Part shown: positions 25,516-32,358 of the stretch, piece by piece
How the letters are laid out: each line of letters opens with the position of its first letter
Numbering within the stretch: the stretch's first letter is position 1
IMG/VR virus record: IMGVR_UViG_3300022751_000027
Location: 1 to 39,837 of that record
DNA length: 39,837 nt
Origin: a virus
Reading direction: 5' to 3' (one strand)
The notes under the pieces: generated by a model
Database searches by the model: none
Told to the model about the DNA's origin: nothing
Seen by the model: only the letters and a program-made list of their open reading frames with translations
Made by a program: the position numbers and the translations under genes

Positions 25516-26874
25516 TTATCTATTAAAATGGTTGACAATTGGTACAGGTCTTACGATTACAGGTTCTTTTTTGTTGGTTGCTTGAGGCATTAAGCTACTA
25601 ATCGCCCATATTAAAGCATCGGCTCTATTTGGCGAACCGCTACCAATGTAGCCATACCTAGTAAATGCACACAATTCATCTTCAAGCTTAGTAAAGTACC
25701 CAACATGTCGAACCTTGCCAAGCTCATATAGTGAACTAATTGGCTCGGCTCTAACGTGCTTACCTCGACTTGCGGTTACTGCTTGAAATGGCGTTCTTGG
25801 CCTTGCTACTTGTATTGTTTGTTTAACCATTGCCCCGCCGTAATTAATTTCGCCTACAATGCAGTCAGCTTGATGTCTATCAAATGCCGTAGTAGCAACG
25901 CTACCCCAAACCGCTGGACTGCCATTGACTGTACAATCTTCAAGAACGTATAAATTACCGTCCTTACCTAATCCAACAACAGCAATTCCTATATCATCAG
26001 CACCAACACTATTTTCATCTGCTCCGCTTGGGTCTACTCCTACAATTATTCTAATTAACTGTGGCACTTGGTCGTTTACACATCGCCATGCATCAATATT
26101 ATCATAATTAAACATTGCATCAGGGTTAGCGTCTGCAAATTGTCCGAATAAGAAGCGTTGCTTATTGTGTCCGCTTAGTCCCTCTAAAGTTTTAATATAA
26201 TTCTCGTCTAAATTTTCTAAATTGTCGGCTGGATTCATGAGTATAGAGGCGTAATCATCTTGCTCTAATACTTGCTCTTTATTAACTGGGTGTTGTTTTT
26301 TAATAAATAACTTATATGTCCAATGTGCATTATTTGGAGGGTTGCAGTCAAAATACATGCGATTTTTAAGTAATCCTGCTTGTTTACCATTAATTACTTT
26401 ATAAACTTTTTGTGCGAGCCTTGTTTTTACAATCTCGACGCTTTCCCATGAAATTTGCGAACACTCATTTAAAAAAATAGTACAAAATTCTTTACCAAGT
26501 ATTTTTTCTACGCGTTGCTTATCATCTAAGCCACCGAACCAAATTTCACTACCGTTTGGTAAAGTTGCATAATAATCTGTTTTGTTTATGTTATATTCAA
26601 CGCTGGGAAAAAATAAAGACATTACTTTAGGAAAAGTATCTAATACTATACTTTCTTTAACGTGATTAAATCGTAATCTTAAAATAACATGACGGCTTTT
26701 AGGGGCTAAAATAGCGCGCACTACTATATTTCTAACTATTAATGTGGTTTTAGCAGACCTAGAGCCTCCGAATGCCATTATATATGTAGAGTCTGAAACA
26801 AATATTTGTTGAGCCTCTATCTGTTTTGCGGTTAATACTGCCTTTGGCTTAAACGGTACATCTTGAATTTGCAT
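25516..26874 (-). CDS. terL: Terminase large subunit
   Basis: A 452-aa protein. ATPase: Walker A GGSRSAKT at residues 36-43 and Walker B-like TIFLNEC at 132-138, with Asn-Glu rather than Asp-Glu. RNase H-like nuclease: D281 (VGVDPSG), E342 (GEINYGG) and D419 (NRADALIWA). Start-stop coupled to the small subunit. Relatives are headful-type terminases, which agrees with a circularly permuted genome. Confidence 0.93.
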   Translation of the reverse strand: MQIQDVPFKPKAVLTAKQIEAQQIFVSDSTYIMAFGGSRSAKTTLIVRNIVVRAILAPKSRHVILRLRFNHVKESIVLDTFPKVMSLFFPSVEYNINKTDYYATLPNGSEIWFGGLDDKQRVEKILGKEFCTIFLNECSQISWESVEIVKTRLAQKVYKVINGKQAGLLKNRMYFDCNPPNNAHWTYKLFIKKQHPVNKEQVLEQDDYASILMNPADNLENLDENYIKTLEGLSGHNKQRFLFGQFADANPDAMFNYDNIDAWRCVNDQVPQLIRIIVGVDPSGADENSVGADDIGIAVVGLGKDGNLYVLEDCTVNGSPAVWGSVATTAFDRHQADCIVGEINYGGAMVKQTIQVARPRTPFQAVTASRGKHVRAEPISSLYELGKVRHVGYFTKLEDELCAFTRYGYIGSGSPNRADALIWAISSLMPQATNKKEPVIVRPVPIVNHFNR

Positions 26875-27386
26875 TAAAGCTTATTGTCGTTTTCTTGAAT
26901 TTCAACGGGGATATTGGATTTATTTGATTTATCATTATCAGGTAAAGGAATTTCACGAATATTTAGTCTATGCGCCAATAACAATTTAAGTATTACTGTG
27001 TTGGGTTTTATCCATTTGTCTTGATACCCAGTTTGGTTGCCCTCAATGTCATAAGTAGGCTCTTTAATATGGTATCCGTTGGCTTCTTGCCAAGCCGTAC
27101 CCTCAATTTCACTATTCAAAACATCGATATTAAAAGTCAGCGCTTCCGAAACTTCTAAATGTTTTTTCTTCCAATCATTAAACCTACCGCCACTTATCCC
27201 CAGTGCTTCTGCTATTTCTGCCTCTGTTGAACCCTTAGAAGCCATTACCATGATTATTTTAGGGTGTCTAACTGGATTGTATTCGGTAGGTCTACCTGTT
27301 TTTACAGTGTAATTGTATTTCTTTTTCTCTTTAATTTCAGGCTCTTGTTTATCTTTAAGAGCTTTTACAGCCTTACTTTTAGTCAT
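26874..27386 (-). CDS. terS: Terminase small subunit
   Basis: A 170-aa protein with a basic N-terminus, a helix-turn-helix region (MVMASKGSTEAEIAEALGIS, residues about 47-66, then GRFNDWKKKH), a helical oligomerisation part and a hydrophilic tail. It recognises the packaging start site and regulates TerL. Its last base overlaps the terL start. No SD is visible before the ATG; a TATAAT promoter lies just upstream. Confidence 0.85.
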   Translation of the reverse strand: MTKSKAVKALKDKQEPEIKEKKKYNYTVKTGRPTEYNPVRHPKIIMVMASKGSTEAEIAEALGISGGRFNDWKKKHLEVSEALTFNIDVLNSEIEGTAWQEANGYHIKEPTYDIEGNQTGYQDKWIKPNTVILKLLLAHRLNIREIPLPDNDKSNKSNIPVEIQENDNKL

Positions 27387-27413
27387 ATTTAATAAATAAT
27401 TAATATTAATTAA

Positions 27414-27441
27414 ATTATACTTAAATTATGACTAAATGCAA
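27414..27441 (-). promoter_or_regulatory. Candidate sigma70 promoter for terminase/late genes
   Basis: On the minus strand TTGCAT, 16 bp, TATAAT. The -10 ends about 27 nt before the terS start. It lies between terS and the upstream 264-aa gene, where a late promoter would be expected in a P22-type module. Confidence 0.55.
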
Positions 27442-27445
27442 GTGT

Positions 27446-28240
27446 TTAAGTTGTATATATAATAGATATGGGTATATTATTATTTGTAATCACTAAATTA
27501 TTGTTTAATTTAGAGTTGGGCGGGATAGGTACAACTATTGGATTATTAATTGAGTAAGGTACAGAATTAATTTGCACTGATGATGTATTTAATGTGGTAA
27601 TCAATAATACAGGCTGTGCAACAATTACAGCAGATTTAACATTACTATATGTTTTATTACCATTAATAGCGATAGCCTCAACATTTAATTGAGCTGTTGC
27701 AAAAGCCGTGCCAAGTGTATTACTTATTTGACTTAGATAGGTATTGCCTGCTGTTGGCGTTCCTATTCCCGCTATACCACTACTGACTTGACCTAATAAA
27801 GCATTGCTAGAGCTAATAGCGTTACTAATAGAACTTATACCCGTATTATTTAAAGTATTTAAATTAATAATACTGCTTAAATTATTACTGACATTACTAA
27901 TTAATACATTTGTACTATTATTTAAAGTGCTTAAACTACTGCTAACTTTATTTACTGCATTGATTATATCCACACTGCCATTACTTCCAGCACTAACAAA
28001 TGTTAAGTTGCTCAAGGAAATAGCTCCAATATCAAACACTTGACCTGTATTATGATTCTGCCAACACTGAAAGAATGGGTCAACTTCTGCACCGCCTCCG
28101 CCATTTAAAGTGGATATAAAATTTATCCTTACAAATATATCGCCAAGAGTAGCTCCTGTAAATGCTGTATTTACTTGATAATAAGATGTAGTAAATAGAA
28201 TAGGCGGAACTGTATTAAAAGAATTTGGAGCATGTGACAT
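27446..28240 (-). CDS. Repetitive putative virion protein, 264 aa
   Basis: Acidic, Asn/Ser/Ile/Leu-rich. Residues about 85-170 are a repetitive helical-fibre pattern (SSSLSTLNNSTNVLISNVSN, and NTGISSISNAISSSNALLG). The N-terminal about 75 residues and C-terminal 90 look like beta domains. Composition suits a trimeric fibre or spike. It precedes terS, an unusual place for a fibre gene. No homologue recognised. Confidence 0.6.
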   Translation of the reverse strand: MSHAPNSFNTVPPILFTTSYYQVNTAFTGATLGDIFVRINFISTLNGGGGAEVDPFFQCWQNHNTGQVFDIGAISLSNLTFVSAGSNGSVDIINAVNKVSSSLSTLNNSTNVLISNVSNNLSSIINLNTLNNTGISSISNAISSSNALLGQVSSGIAGIGTPTAGNTYLSQISNTLGTAFATAQLNVEAIAINGNKTYSNVKSAVIVAQPVLLITTLNTSSVQINSVPYSINNPIVVPIPPNSKLNNNLVITNNNIPISIIYTT

Positions 28241-28344
28241 AGTTTATCTCTAGTAGTTATAGTACTTAAAGTTTAAATTAGCTATTAATAAAGTTCTATT
28301 TAAATAAATAAATTGTTGTATTTTTAAATTACATCTTGAATTAT

Positions 28345-28465
28345 GCACAAAACGCATAGTTCACAGTTTTACATAGTCATAAAATAGAATTATGTGTACA
28401 TGTCTATATAAATATGTACACGTTTTAGCGTTTTGCGTACACTTCAACTAGTGACAATTTGTCAC
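28345..28465. promoter_or_regulatory. Cluster of palindromes upstream of the late block
   Basis: This is the densest part of a 229-bp non-coding stretch (28241-28469). It holds a perfect 15-bp palindrome GTGACAATTTGTCAC (28451-28465), the inverted pair GTGTACAT/ATGTACAC (28394 and 28414, centres 20 bp or two helical turns apart), and an inverted pair built on GCGTTTTG (28428-28438 and 28345-28357). The arrangement suggests operators for a repressor or activator controlling the leftward late genes. Confidence 0.55.
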
Positions 28466-28469
28466 CACT

Positions 28470-28820
28470 TCAAATCTTAAACTTAGTAATGCTAAAAAAT
28501 CCATTAAATTTATTTCTATGCCCTCTAAATCTATCTGTTAAATTAGTTTTTTCTAATGAAGATATATTATAGTTTTTATCCTGAACATAGGTATAGCAAC
28601 TAGCAACTAATGCGTAACTTAGTGCTAAATCATCGTTTGAAGCTATTAACTCTATATTATGGTTTTTAAATTTAATCAATGCATTATACTTATCTGAATA
28701 TCTATCAAAAAGTCCTGAACATTTACTCTTTAAACTAGATTTTTCATGTATATGTTCATGGCTATAATAATCATGAATTTGTGGTACTGGTAATGCACCT
28801 GACATCATATAACTTGGCAT
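28470..28820 (-). CDS. Hypothetical protein, 116 aa
   Basis: A His/Tyr-rich N-terminus (VPQIHDYYSHEHIHEKSS) followed by a helical part with DDLALSYALVASCYTYVQDK. SD AAGGAA upstream. It is the last gene of the leftward accessory block and is followed by the palindrome cluster. No family recognised. Confidence 0.65.
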   Translation of the reverse strand: MPSYMMSGALPVPQIHDYYSHEHIHEKSSLKSKCSGLFDRYSDKYNALIKFKNHNIELIASNDDLALSYALVASCYTYVQDKNYNISSLEKTNLTDRFRGHRNKFNGFFSITKFKI

Positions 28821-28838
28821 AAACTATTCCTTAAAAAC

Positions 28839-29132
28839 TTACTTACTTAAATTATTACAAAAATTAACCGCTTCATCAATCGATTTTATCACTATAGCTT
28901 GTCCGTTCCATTCCCTAAACCATTTCTCTTGCAATTCATTTAACTTTGACTTGCTGGGCGGTTTAGAACCGTCTTTTATCTCTACAAGGTAGTTTACGCC
29001 AGCCTTACCAATCATTAAATCTGGACACCCTGATGCCATTGTATGTAGATGTTGGACACTAAACCCCATTTGTCTAAATACTTTAACAATTGAGGCTTGG
29101 TTAGCGTCTACTTTTTTGGCGTACTTAGTCAT
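28839..29132 (-). CDS. VRR-NUC-like PD-(D/E)xK nuclease
   Basis: A 97-aa single-domain protein with the VRR-NUC layout: an N-terminal helix, GCPDLMIG (D38), YLVEIKDG (E51-x-K53), then a helix LNELQEKWFREW and a final strand VIKSIDEA. Stand-alone phage VRR-NUC proteins are thought to resolve branched DNA (Holliday-junction-like). It overlaps the upstream gene by one base. The nuclease fold is confident; the substrate is inferred. Confidence 0.85.
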   Translation of the reverse strand: MTKYAKKVDANQASIVKVFRQMGFSVQHLHTMASGCPDLMIGKAGVNYLVEIKDGSKPPSKSKLNELQEKWFREWNGQAIVIKSIDEAVNFCNNLSK

Positions 29133-29338
29133 TAATTAAATGTTCTATAGGCACTAACTAATGCATTTAAATATTCCGCATGGCAATGTAGCAGTTCAGG
29201 TACGTTGTTTGAGGCACTGGCTATATTATCTTTGATAGCCTGTTTTATTAGCTCTACCAATTCAGTATTAACTTTTTTAGTATTAAGCCCTATTGCTCCT
29301 GCTGTAATTGGTGTTCCTAACTGTTCAACTTCACTCAT
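29132..29338 (-). CDS. Hypothetical protein, 68 aa
   Basis: Unrecognised small helical protein (ELVELIKQAIKDNIASASNN, then LLHCHAEYLNALVSAYRTF). It is sandwiched two bases after the Acb2-like gene and fused by a one-base overlap to the VRR-NUC gene, so all three are co-translated. It could be a second small accessory or counter-defence protein; there is no direct evidence. Confidence 0.7.
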   Translation of the reverse strand: MSEVEQLGTPITAGAIGLNTKKVNTELVELIKQAIKDNIASASNNVPELLHCHAEYLNALVSAYRTFN

Positions 29339-29340
29339 AT

Positions 29341-29592
29341 TTACTCGCTTTCTTTTTGTATTGGAGGAAAATCAAACGTTAAGCATTTTACAACTGCCAT
29401 TTGTGCTATCAAACATTGTTGAATAGCAAAATTTTTAATTACTTCCGTCTCATAGGTAGCAGTACCATAATTTAGACTGTCAATAATATCAGCAAAAGTA
29501 CGTTTAATTTTATCAACACTTGATAATTCGCTAGGGTTAAATTTAATACCTACTATCTTTTCGCCTAAACTCAATTCTTTATTTTCTGACAT
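29341..29592 (-). CDS. Acb2/Tad1-domain-like small protein (candidate cyclic-oligonucleotide sponge)
   Basis: An 83-aa protein. VGIKFNPSELSSVDKIKRTF at residues 14-33, then ADIIDSLN, and a C-terminal helix NFAIQQCLIAQMAVVKCLTF (residues 54-73). This follows the pattern of phage proteins assigned to the Acb2/Tad1 domain (DUF7681): a V-G-x-x-FNPS start, a first helix with repeated Lys, and a last helix ending M-x-x-VK-x-x-T. Acb2 hexamers bind CBASS signal nucleotides. Match made by eye. SD AAAGGT. A tRNA-like RNA lies directly upstream. Confidence 0.6.
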   Translation of the reverse strand: MSENKELSLGEKIVGIKFNPSELSSVDKIKRTFADIIDSLNYGTATYETEVIKNFAIQQCLIAQMAVVKCLTFDFPPIQKESE

Positions 29593-29611
29593 ATTTTACC
29601 TTTAAAATTTT

Positions 29612-29702
29612 TGATGTGTAAGGCTAGGAATTGAACCTAGCAATAATCACAACCTTTACGTTCTGATTTAGTTATCTCTTATACCTTTTGAATACTTACA
29701 CA
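29612..29702 (-). ncRNA. tRNA-like RNA with non-canonical anticodon arm
   Basis: On the minus strand an 8-bp acceptor-like stem (TGTGTAAG/CTTACACA) encloses a D-arm-like segment with GG (AAAAGGTATAA), a weak TAACT/GGTTG stem with a 15-nt loop instead of 7, and a perfect T-arm (CTAGG-TTCAATT-CCTAG, extendable to 6 bp). After the acceptor comes TCA rather than N-CCA. Total length is 88 nt. The T-loop is exactly tRNA-type, but the stacked acceptor plus T-stem is 14 bp, not 12, and no T33-anticodon is evident. It is a degenerate tRNA or a tRNA mimic, not a clear functional tRNA. Confidence 0.5.
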
Positions 29703-29749
29703 TAGCTGTGGGCCACTCCATAAAAATAGTAATATTTATAAAAACCCAC

Positions 29750-29787
29750 AATAAAAACGGCTCTAAAAAGGGAAAACCGTTTTTATT
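29750..29787 (-). terminator. Bidirectional-type terminator between rep operon and accessory block
   Basis: An 11-bp perfect stem, AATAAAAACGG/CCGTTTTTATT, with a 16-nt loop. On the minus strand the 3' arm is T-rich (CCGTTTTTATT). It separates the rep operon (ending 29944) from the tRNA-like RNA and acb2-like gene. The 351-bp stretch 29593-29943 holds this, the tRNA-like element, a small TGCTAG/CTAGCA hairpin (29793-29811) and the hairpin at 29867. Confidence 0.65.
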
Positions 29788-29866
29788 TTAGGTGCTAGTC
29801 TATTCCTAGCAGTCATTATACTTCATAACGCATCTATTAAATTATACTAAATATCAATACATAAAA

Positions 29867-29927
29867 CCAGCCAAGCTACCTTATAAAATTTCAAGTCTTA
29901 GATTGTTAAAAAATTAAACTTGGCTGG
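29867..29927 (-). terminator. CCAGCCAAG hairpin after the rep operon
   Basis: A 9-bp perfect stem, CCAGCCAAG/CTTGGCTGG, with a 43-nt AT-rich loop. On the minus strand it is followed by TTTTAT and begins 17 nt after the last rep-operon gene. It is likely the first, weaker transcription terminator or an RNA 3'-end stabiliser for the rep operon. Confidence 0.5.
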
Positions 29928-29943
29928 CTTAATATACTAACTT

Positions 29944-30093
29944 TTACTCTTGTTTTATAACCTCCAACTCTTTTAAAATACTAAAATTTCGCTCCTCTAG
30001 GTTTCTAGCTTCATCTTTTGCAAACCCTTGACACTCTTTTATACGAACCTTATTAAAGACATATTCAGTCATCAATTCGTACTTGGTTGGCAT
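29944..30093 (-). CDS. Small rep-operon protein, 49 aa
   Basis: Starts MPTKYELMTEYVFNKVRIKE and is helical and highly charged throughout (DEARNLEERNFSILKELEVI). Its start lies 21 nt inside the 3' end of the preceding mini-gene. It is the last of four mini-genes after rep, each overlapping the next, so expression follows rep. Its function, and whether it acts in plasmid maintenance, are unknown. Confidence 0.6.
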   Translation of the reverse strand: MPTKYELMTEYVFNKVRIKECQGFAKDEARNLEERNFSILKELEVIKQE

Positions 30094-30203
30094 GATTTAC
30101 CCTCTTTTAGTTTTTGACACTGCTGGCAAGGATTTTTAGGCTGTTGTAAAGGCTTATTATACTCAAGCTCCTTAGCTACTTTATCCATAAATTTATTATC
30201 CAT
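30072..30203 (-). CDS. Small rep-operon protein with Cys motif, 43 aa
   Basis: A 43-aa peptide with KNPCQQCQKLKEGKSC near the C-terminus (CxxC plus a third Cys), a possible partial zinc site that could be completed by dimerisation. The N-terminus is helical (MDNKFMDKVAKELEYNK). It overlaps neighbours on both sides (8 nt and 22 nt). Confidence 0.6.
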   Translation of the reverse strand: MDNKFMDKVAKELEYNKPLQQPKNPCQQCQKLKEGKSCQPSTN

Positions 30204-30303
30204 TTTCTGCCTCTAACTGTTTTAAATATAGTCTAACCTGCTCTCTAGGTAAATCAAGCGTGCAATGCTCTATGAAATACTTGCATAGTTCTATTTGATT
30301 CAT
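30196..30303 (-). CDS. Small rep-operon protein, 35 aa
   Basis: A 35-codon ORF joined to its upstream gene by ATGA. It encodes MNQIELCKYFIEHCTLDLPR followed by a helix ending LKQLEAENG. Its last codons carry a GAGG-type SD for the next gene. No recognised family; support is mainly the unbroken chain of coupled starts. Confidence 0.55.
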   Translation of the reverse strand: MNQIELCKYFIEHCTLDLPREQVRLYLKQLEAENG

Positions 30304-30518
30304 GCAAACCCCCTTAATAAATTTTTACATTCTTTTAAAGAGTTTTCAATTTTTGGAAAGCCAATTTTTGTCATTCCTAGCTCATAACAAAACTTTTGAA
30401 AACTTACGGCATTGAAAAATAAAATATTTCTTTTTAAGCAGTGGCTATATAAATAAATTAGTAATATTTTGCTTAGTAAACCCATTTTTTTAACTAATTT
30501 TTGATGATAGGTATTCAT
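30300..30518 (-). CDS. Small protein translationally coupled to rep, 72 aa
   Basis: The start MNTYHQKLVKK overlaps the rep stop as ATGA; an earlier in-frame ATG lies inside rep. It has a hydrophobic helix GLLSKILLIYLYSH, then a basic, aromatic-rich domain (VSFQKFCYELGMTKIGFPKI) that reads like a degenerate helix-turn-helix. This could be a DNA-binding copy-control partner of Rep. Not recognised. Confidence 0.65.
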   Translation of the reverse strand: MNTYHQKLVKKMGLLSKILLIYLYSHCLKRNILFFNAVSFQKFCYELGMTKIGFPKIENSLKECKNLLRGFA

Positions 30519-32089
30519 AAAGCCAATTCCCCCGTCCAAGTACCACAGTTCAAATCCCTTAATCCGCCCTCTATTAGTTCAAGCATGGGCTTTGCGGCGG
30601 CTTTATTGGGGTTTTGGAGTAAGGAATTTGTACAAACCTCTTTCAATTTATCTGTTTTTACATTTACTCTATTGCTGAAAAATCCAAAAAATTGTACATT
30701 GGAACTTAAATAATTAAAATCTAATTTTTTATGTTCAATTGCCTGTTTAGCCAAAGTAATTATACTTTTAGGCATATTCTCACCTTTAGCTAGTGAATTT
30801 AAAACATCAATTTTTTCATTTTCTGCCAATACCTCCCATCTATTTTTTACTTGCTCTTTTAGACTCTCAAAATTAGCCTTATCTTCCTCTGTTGGCTTAG
30901 TAGACTCACTATATTCTTGGGCTGTTTGGTATTTTTGCCCTAAAGAATTTTCACAATTATTTTTGTGTATTCCAGCATATTTATCGTTTTGATAAATGTA
31001 AGAGGCTTTCGGGTCTTGTGTTTTTGGCTCAAGCACTTGTTCTACCGGCAATATTATTTCATCTTTTATTGTATTTTGAACCTCTAAAAAACCTTTATAG
31101 TTTGCATTTTTTTTCATTAAACTTGTAAAGTAAGCACCATTTGATTCTGGTTTATTTTTAATCGTTTCATTCATATTATCTAAAATTTGTTGCCTGCGGT
31201 TAATATCTGAACTATCCCAATACTCAAGCAATAAATCCTTGTTTTTATAACCCCAGCCTAATATTGTTTGTATTGGTTTAGGGTAAGAATTATCTATTGT
31301 TTTTATTATTTCATAACTATTATTGTCCTGTATATCAGATATTTTTTGAACAATATTTTTACATTCTTTTTCTTTAACTAAATAAAAATTTATAGATTGG
31401 ATAGTATTTTTATATTTTACTAACTCTATTTTTACATCAAAATCAGCAGAATTATTTATTTCTTGCTCCACTACTTTGATTGAACGCTTATAAAGGTTTT
31501 GAAATGATGAGTATTTATCTACAGTATTTGTAATTTCTCTATACTTTTCTACTGTAATATTAATCTGTTTTTGCGGTCTTTTTTGTTTATTTTTGGCATA
31601 CTCCATTTGACAATAAAGCATAGCTATATATTCGTAAACAGCACATGTATGCTTGCTCTTAAACCTAGATGTTATCAATAAATTATTCTTAGTAAATCCG
31701 TTAGATAGATTTTTTTCTTTATCTAAATTTAAAGCGTCCATAAGTTTTATAGAAAATTCTATTTCCACATAGTCATCTATGACTTCAAATGACGCTATAA
31801 AACAACTTTCTTTTGAATTTGCTAGCAAATTTGTTTTTATAAACTCAATGCTTTTAGTCTGTAAGCCATTTATGGACTTTTTTATAAGGCTTTGGCTTTG
31901 TTGGATACCTGAACCAATTACCTCAAATAAACTTACTAAAGGCACTTTAACAATATTGTTATTCCACTTTATTTTTTGTAATTCAAGCAAAAAAATATTA
32001 TAAAACTTGTGTTCTATTAGGTCTAAATTTTGGCTTCTTTCAATAATGAAATTTGGCTTTCTTAGTATAAACAATGAATTATCAGACAT
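30515..32089 (-). CDS. rep: Plasmid replication initiator, Rep_3-like, with long C-terminal extension
   Basis: A 524-aa protein. The N-terminal about 235 residues follow the Rep_3 initiator pattern of tandem winged helices: LDLIEHKFYNIFLLELQKIK, IKKSINGLQTKSIEFI, then TCAVYEYIAMLYCQM and NITVEKYREITNTVDKYSS, with YKRSIKVVEQEINNSADFDV. The C-terminal about 290 residues are extra, hydrophilic and partly helical, so it is much longer than usual Rep_3 proteins. It binds iterons to open the origin. SD AGAGG overlaps a predicted pseudoknot site. Upstream lie a leader ORF, antisense RNA and iterons. Confidence 0.85.
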   Translation of the reverse strand: MSDNSLFILRKPNFIIERSQNLDLIEHKFYNIFLLELQKIKWNNNIVKVPLVSLFEVIGSGIQQSQSLIKKSINGLQTKSIEFIKTNLLANSKESCFIASFEVIDDYVEIEFSIKLMDALNLDKEKNLSNGFTKNNLLITSRFKSKHTCAVYEYIAMLYCQMEYAKNKQKRPQKQINITVEKYREITNTVDKYSSFQNLYKRSIKVVEQEINNSADFDVKIELVKYKNTIQSINFYLVKEKECKNIVQKISDIQDNNSYEIIKTIDNSYPKPIQTILGWGYKNKDLLLEYWDSSDINRRQQILDNMNETIKNKPESNGAYFTSLMKKNANYKGFLEVQNTIKDEIILPVEQVLEPKTQDPKASYIYQNDKYAGIHKNNCENSLGQKYQTAQEYSESTKPTEEDKANFESLKEQVKNRWEVLAENEKIDVLNSLAKGENMPKSIITLAKQAIEHKKLDFNYLSSNVQFFGFFSNRVNVKTDKLKEVCTNSLLQNPNKAAAKPMLELIEGGLRDLNCGTWTGELAL

Positions 32090-32228
32090 AGCTAACCTCT
32101 ATTTGGCTAGACTTTAATTTATTCTCAAATGATATTTTTGTAAATTGATTTTTGATTAACGTAGCGTTTTGGCTACATTCTTTTGTAAATTGGTATTTAT
32201 CCGAACTTGATATTTTTGTCTTTTGCAT
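32082..32228 (-). CDS. Leader ORF upstream of and coupled to rep, 48 aa
   Basis: Starts MQKTKISSSDKYQFTKECSQ and ends in VSYV; its TGA overlaps the rep start by 8 nt, so ribosomes finishing it terminate at the rep RBS. SD AGGGA lies 9 nt upstream, beside the base of the antisense-target hairpin. It contains two QFTK repeats encoded by iteron-like half-sites, and an internal hairpin GTAGC/GCTAC (32161-32176). The layout copies leader peptides (RepY-type) of antisense-controlled plasmids, which act by being translated rather than through their product. Confidence 0.65.
   Translation of the reverse strand: MQKTKISSSDKYQFTKECSQNATLIKNQFTKISFENKLKSSQIEVSYV
32136..32192. repeat. Two iteron-like half-sites in inverted orientation inside the rep leader
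   Basis: TTTTGTAAATTG occurs at 32136-32147 and 32181-32192. It shares TGTAAATT with the complement of the four iterons at 32581. The pair therefore lies inverted relative to the origin repeats, 45 bp apart. In iteron plasmids inverted iteron-like sites near the rep start are commonly the autorepression operator bound by Rep dimers. Confidence 0.55.
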
Positions 32229-32235
32229 TTATAAT
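32207..32235 (+). promoter_or_regulatory. Antisense RNA promoter
   Basis: TTGATA (32207-32212), exactly 17 bp, TATAAT (32230-32235), one mismatch from the sigma70 consensus. It points against rep. Transcription would begin around 32242, at the base of the first hairpin. Confidence 0.75.
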
Positions 32236-32241
32236 TTTCCC

Positions 32242-32323
32242 TGTGCATAGGTGGTTAAGCTCTCGTATGCACAGATGTTCATTTCTTATATAAAAGCCAA
32301 TCTTTCCTGTTGGCTTTTTCTTT
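32242..32323 (+). ncRNA. Antisense (counter-transcribed) RNA controlling rep
   Basis: An approximately 80-nt RNA. Hairpin 1 is CTGTGCATA/TATGCACAG (9 bp, 16-nt loop, 32241-32274). A short spacer follows, then terminator hairpin AAAAGCCAA/TTGGCTTTT (32292-32318) running into TTTTTCTTT. It is fully complementary to the rep leader mRNA just upstream of the leader-ORF SD. Its loop contains GGTTAAGCT, nearly the GGTTAGCT that overlaps the rep SD and start, so the antisense RNA competes for the same leader loop. Classical copy-number RNA architecture. Confidence 0.75.
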
Positions 32324-32358
32324 GTCTAGAAACAAACAATTCTTAATGCATCTCTAAA

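Noticed and set aside
29612-29702. A standard functional tRNA
   Set aside because: No 7-nt anticodon loop with T33, no CCA or plausible discriminator, and too many stacked acceptor plus T-stem pairs. Reported as tRNA-like only.
29702-29811. Shared TTATGGAGTG between 29716-29725 (minus strand) and 8797-8806
   Set aside because: A 10-bp match is expected many times by chance in a 40-kb AT-rich genome.
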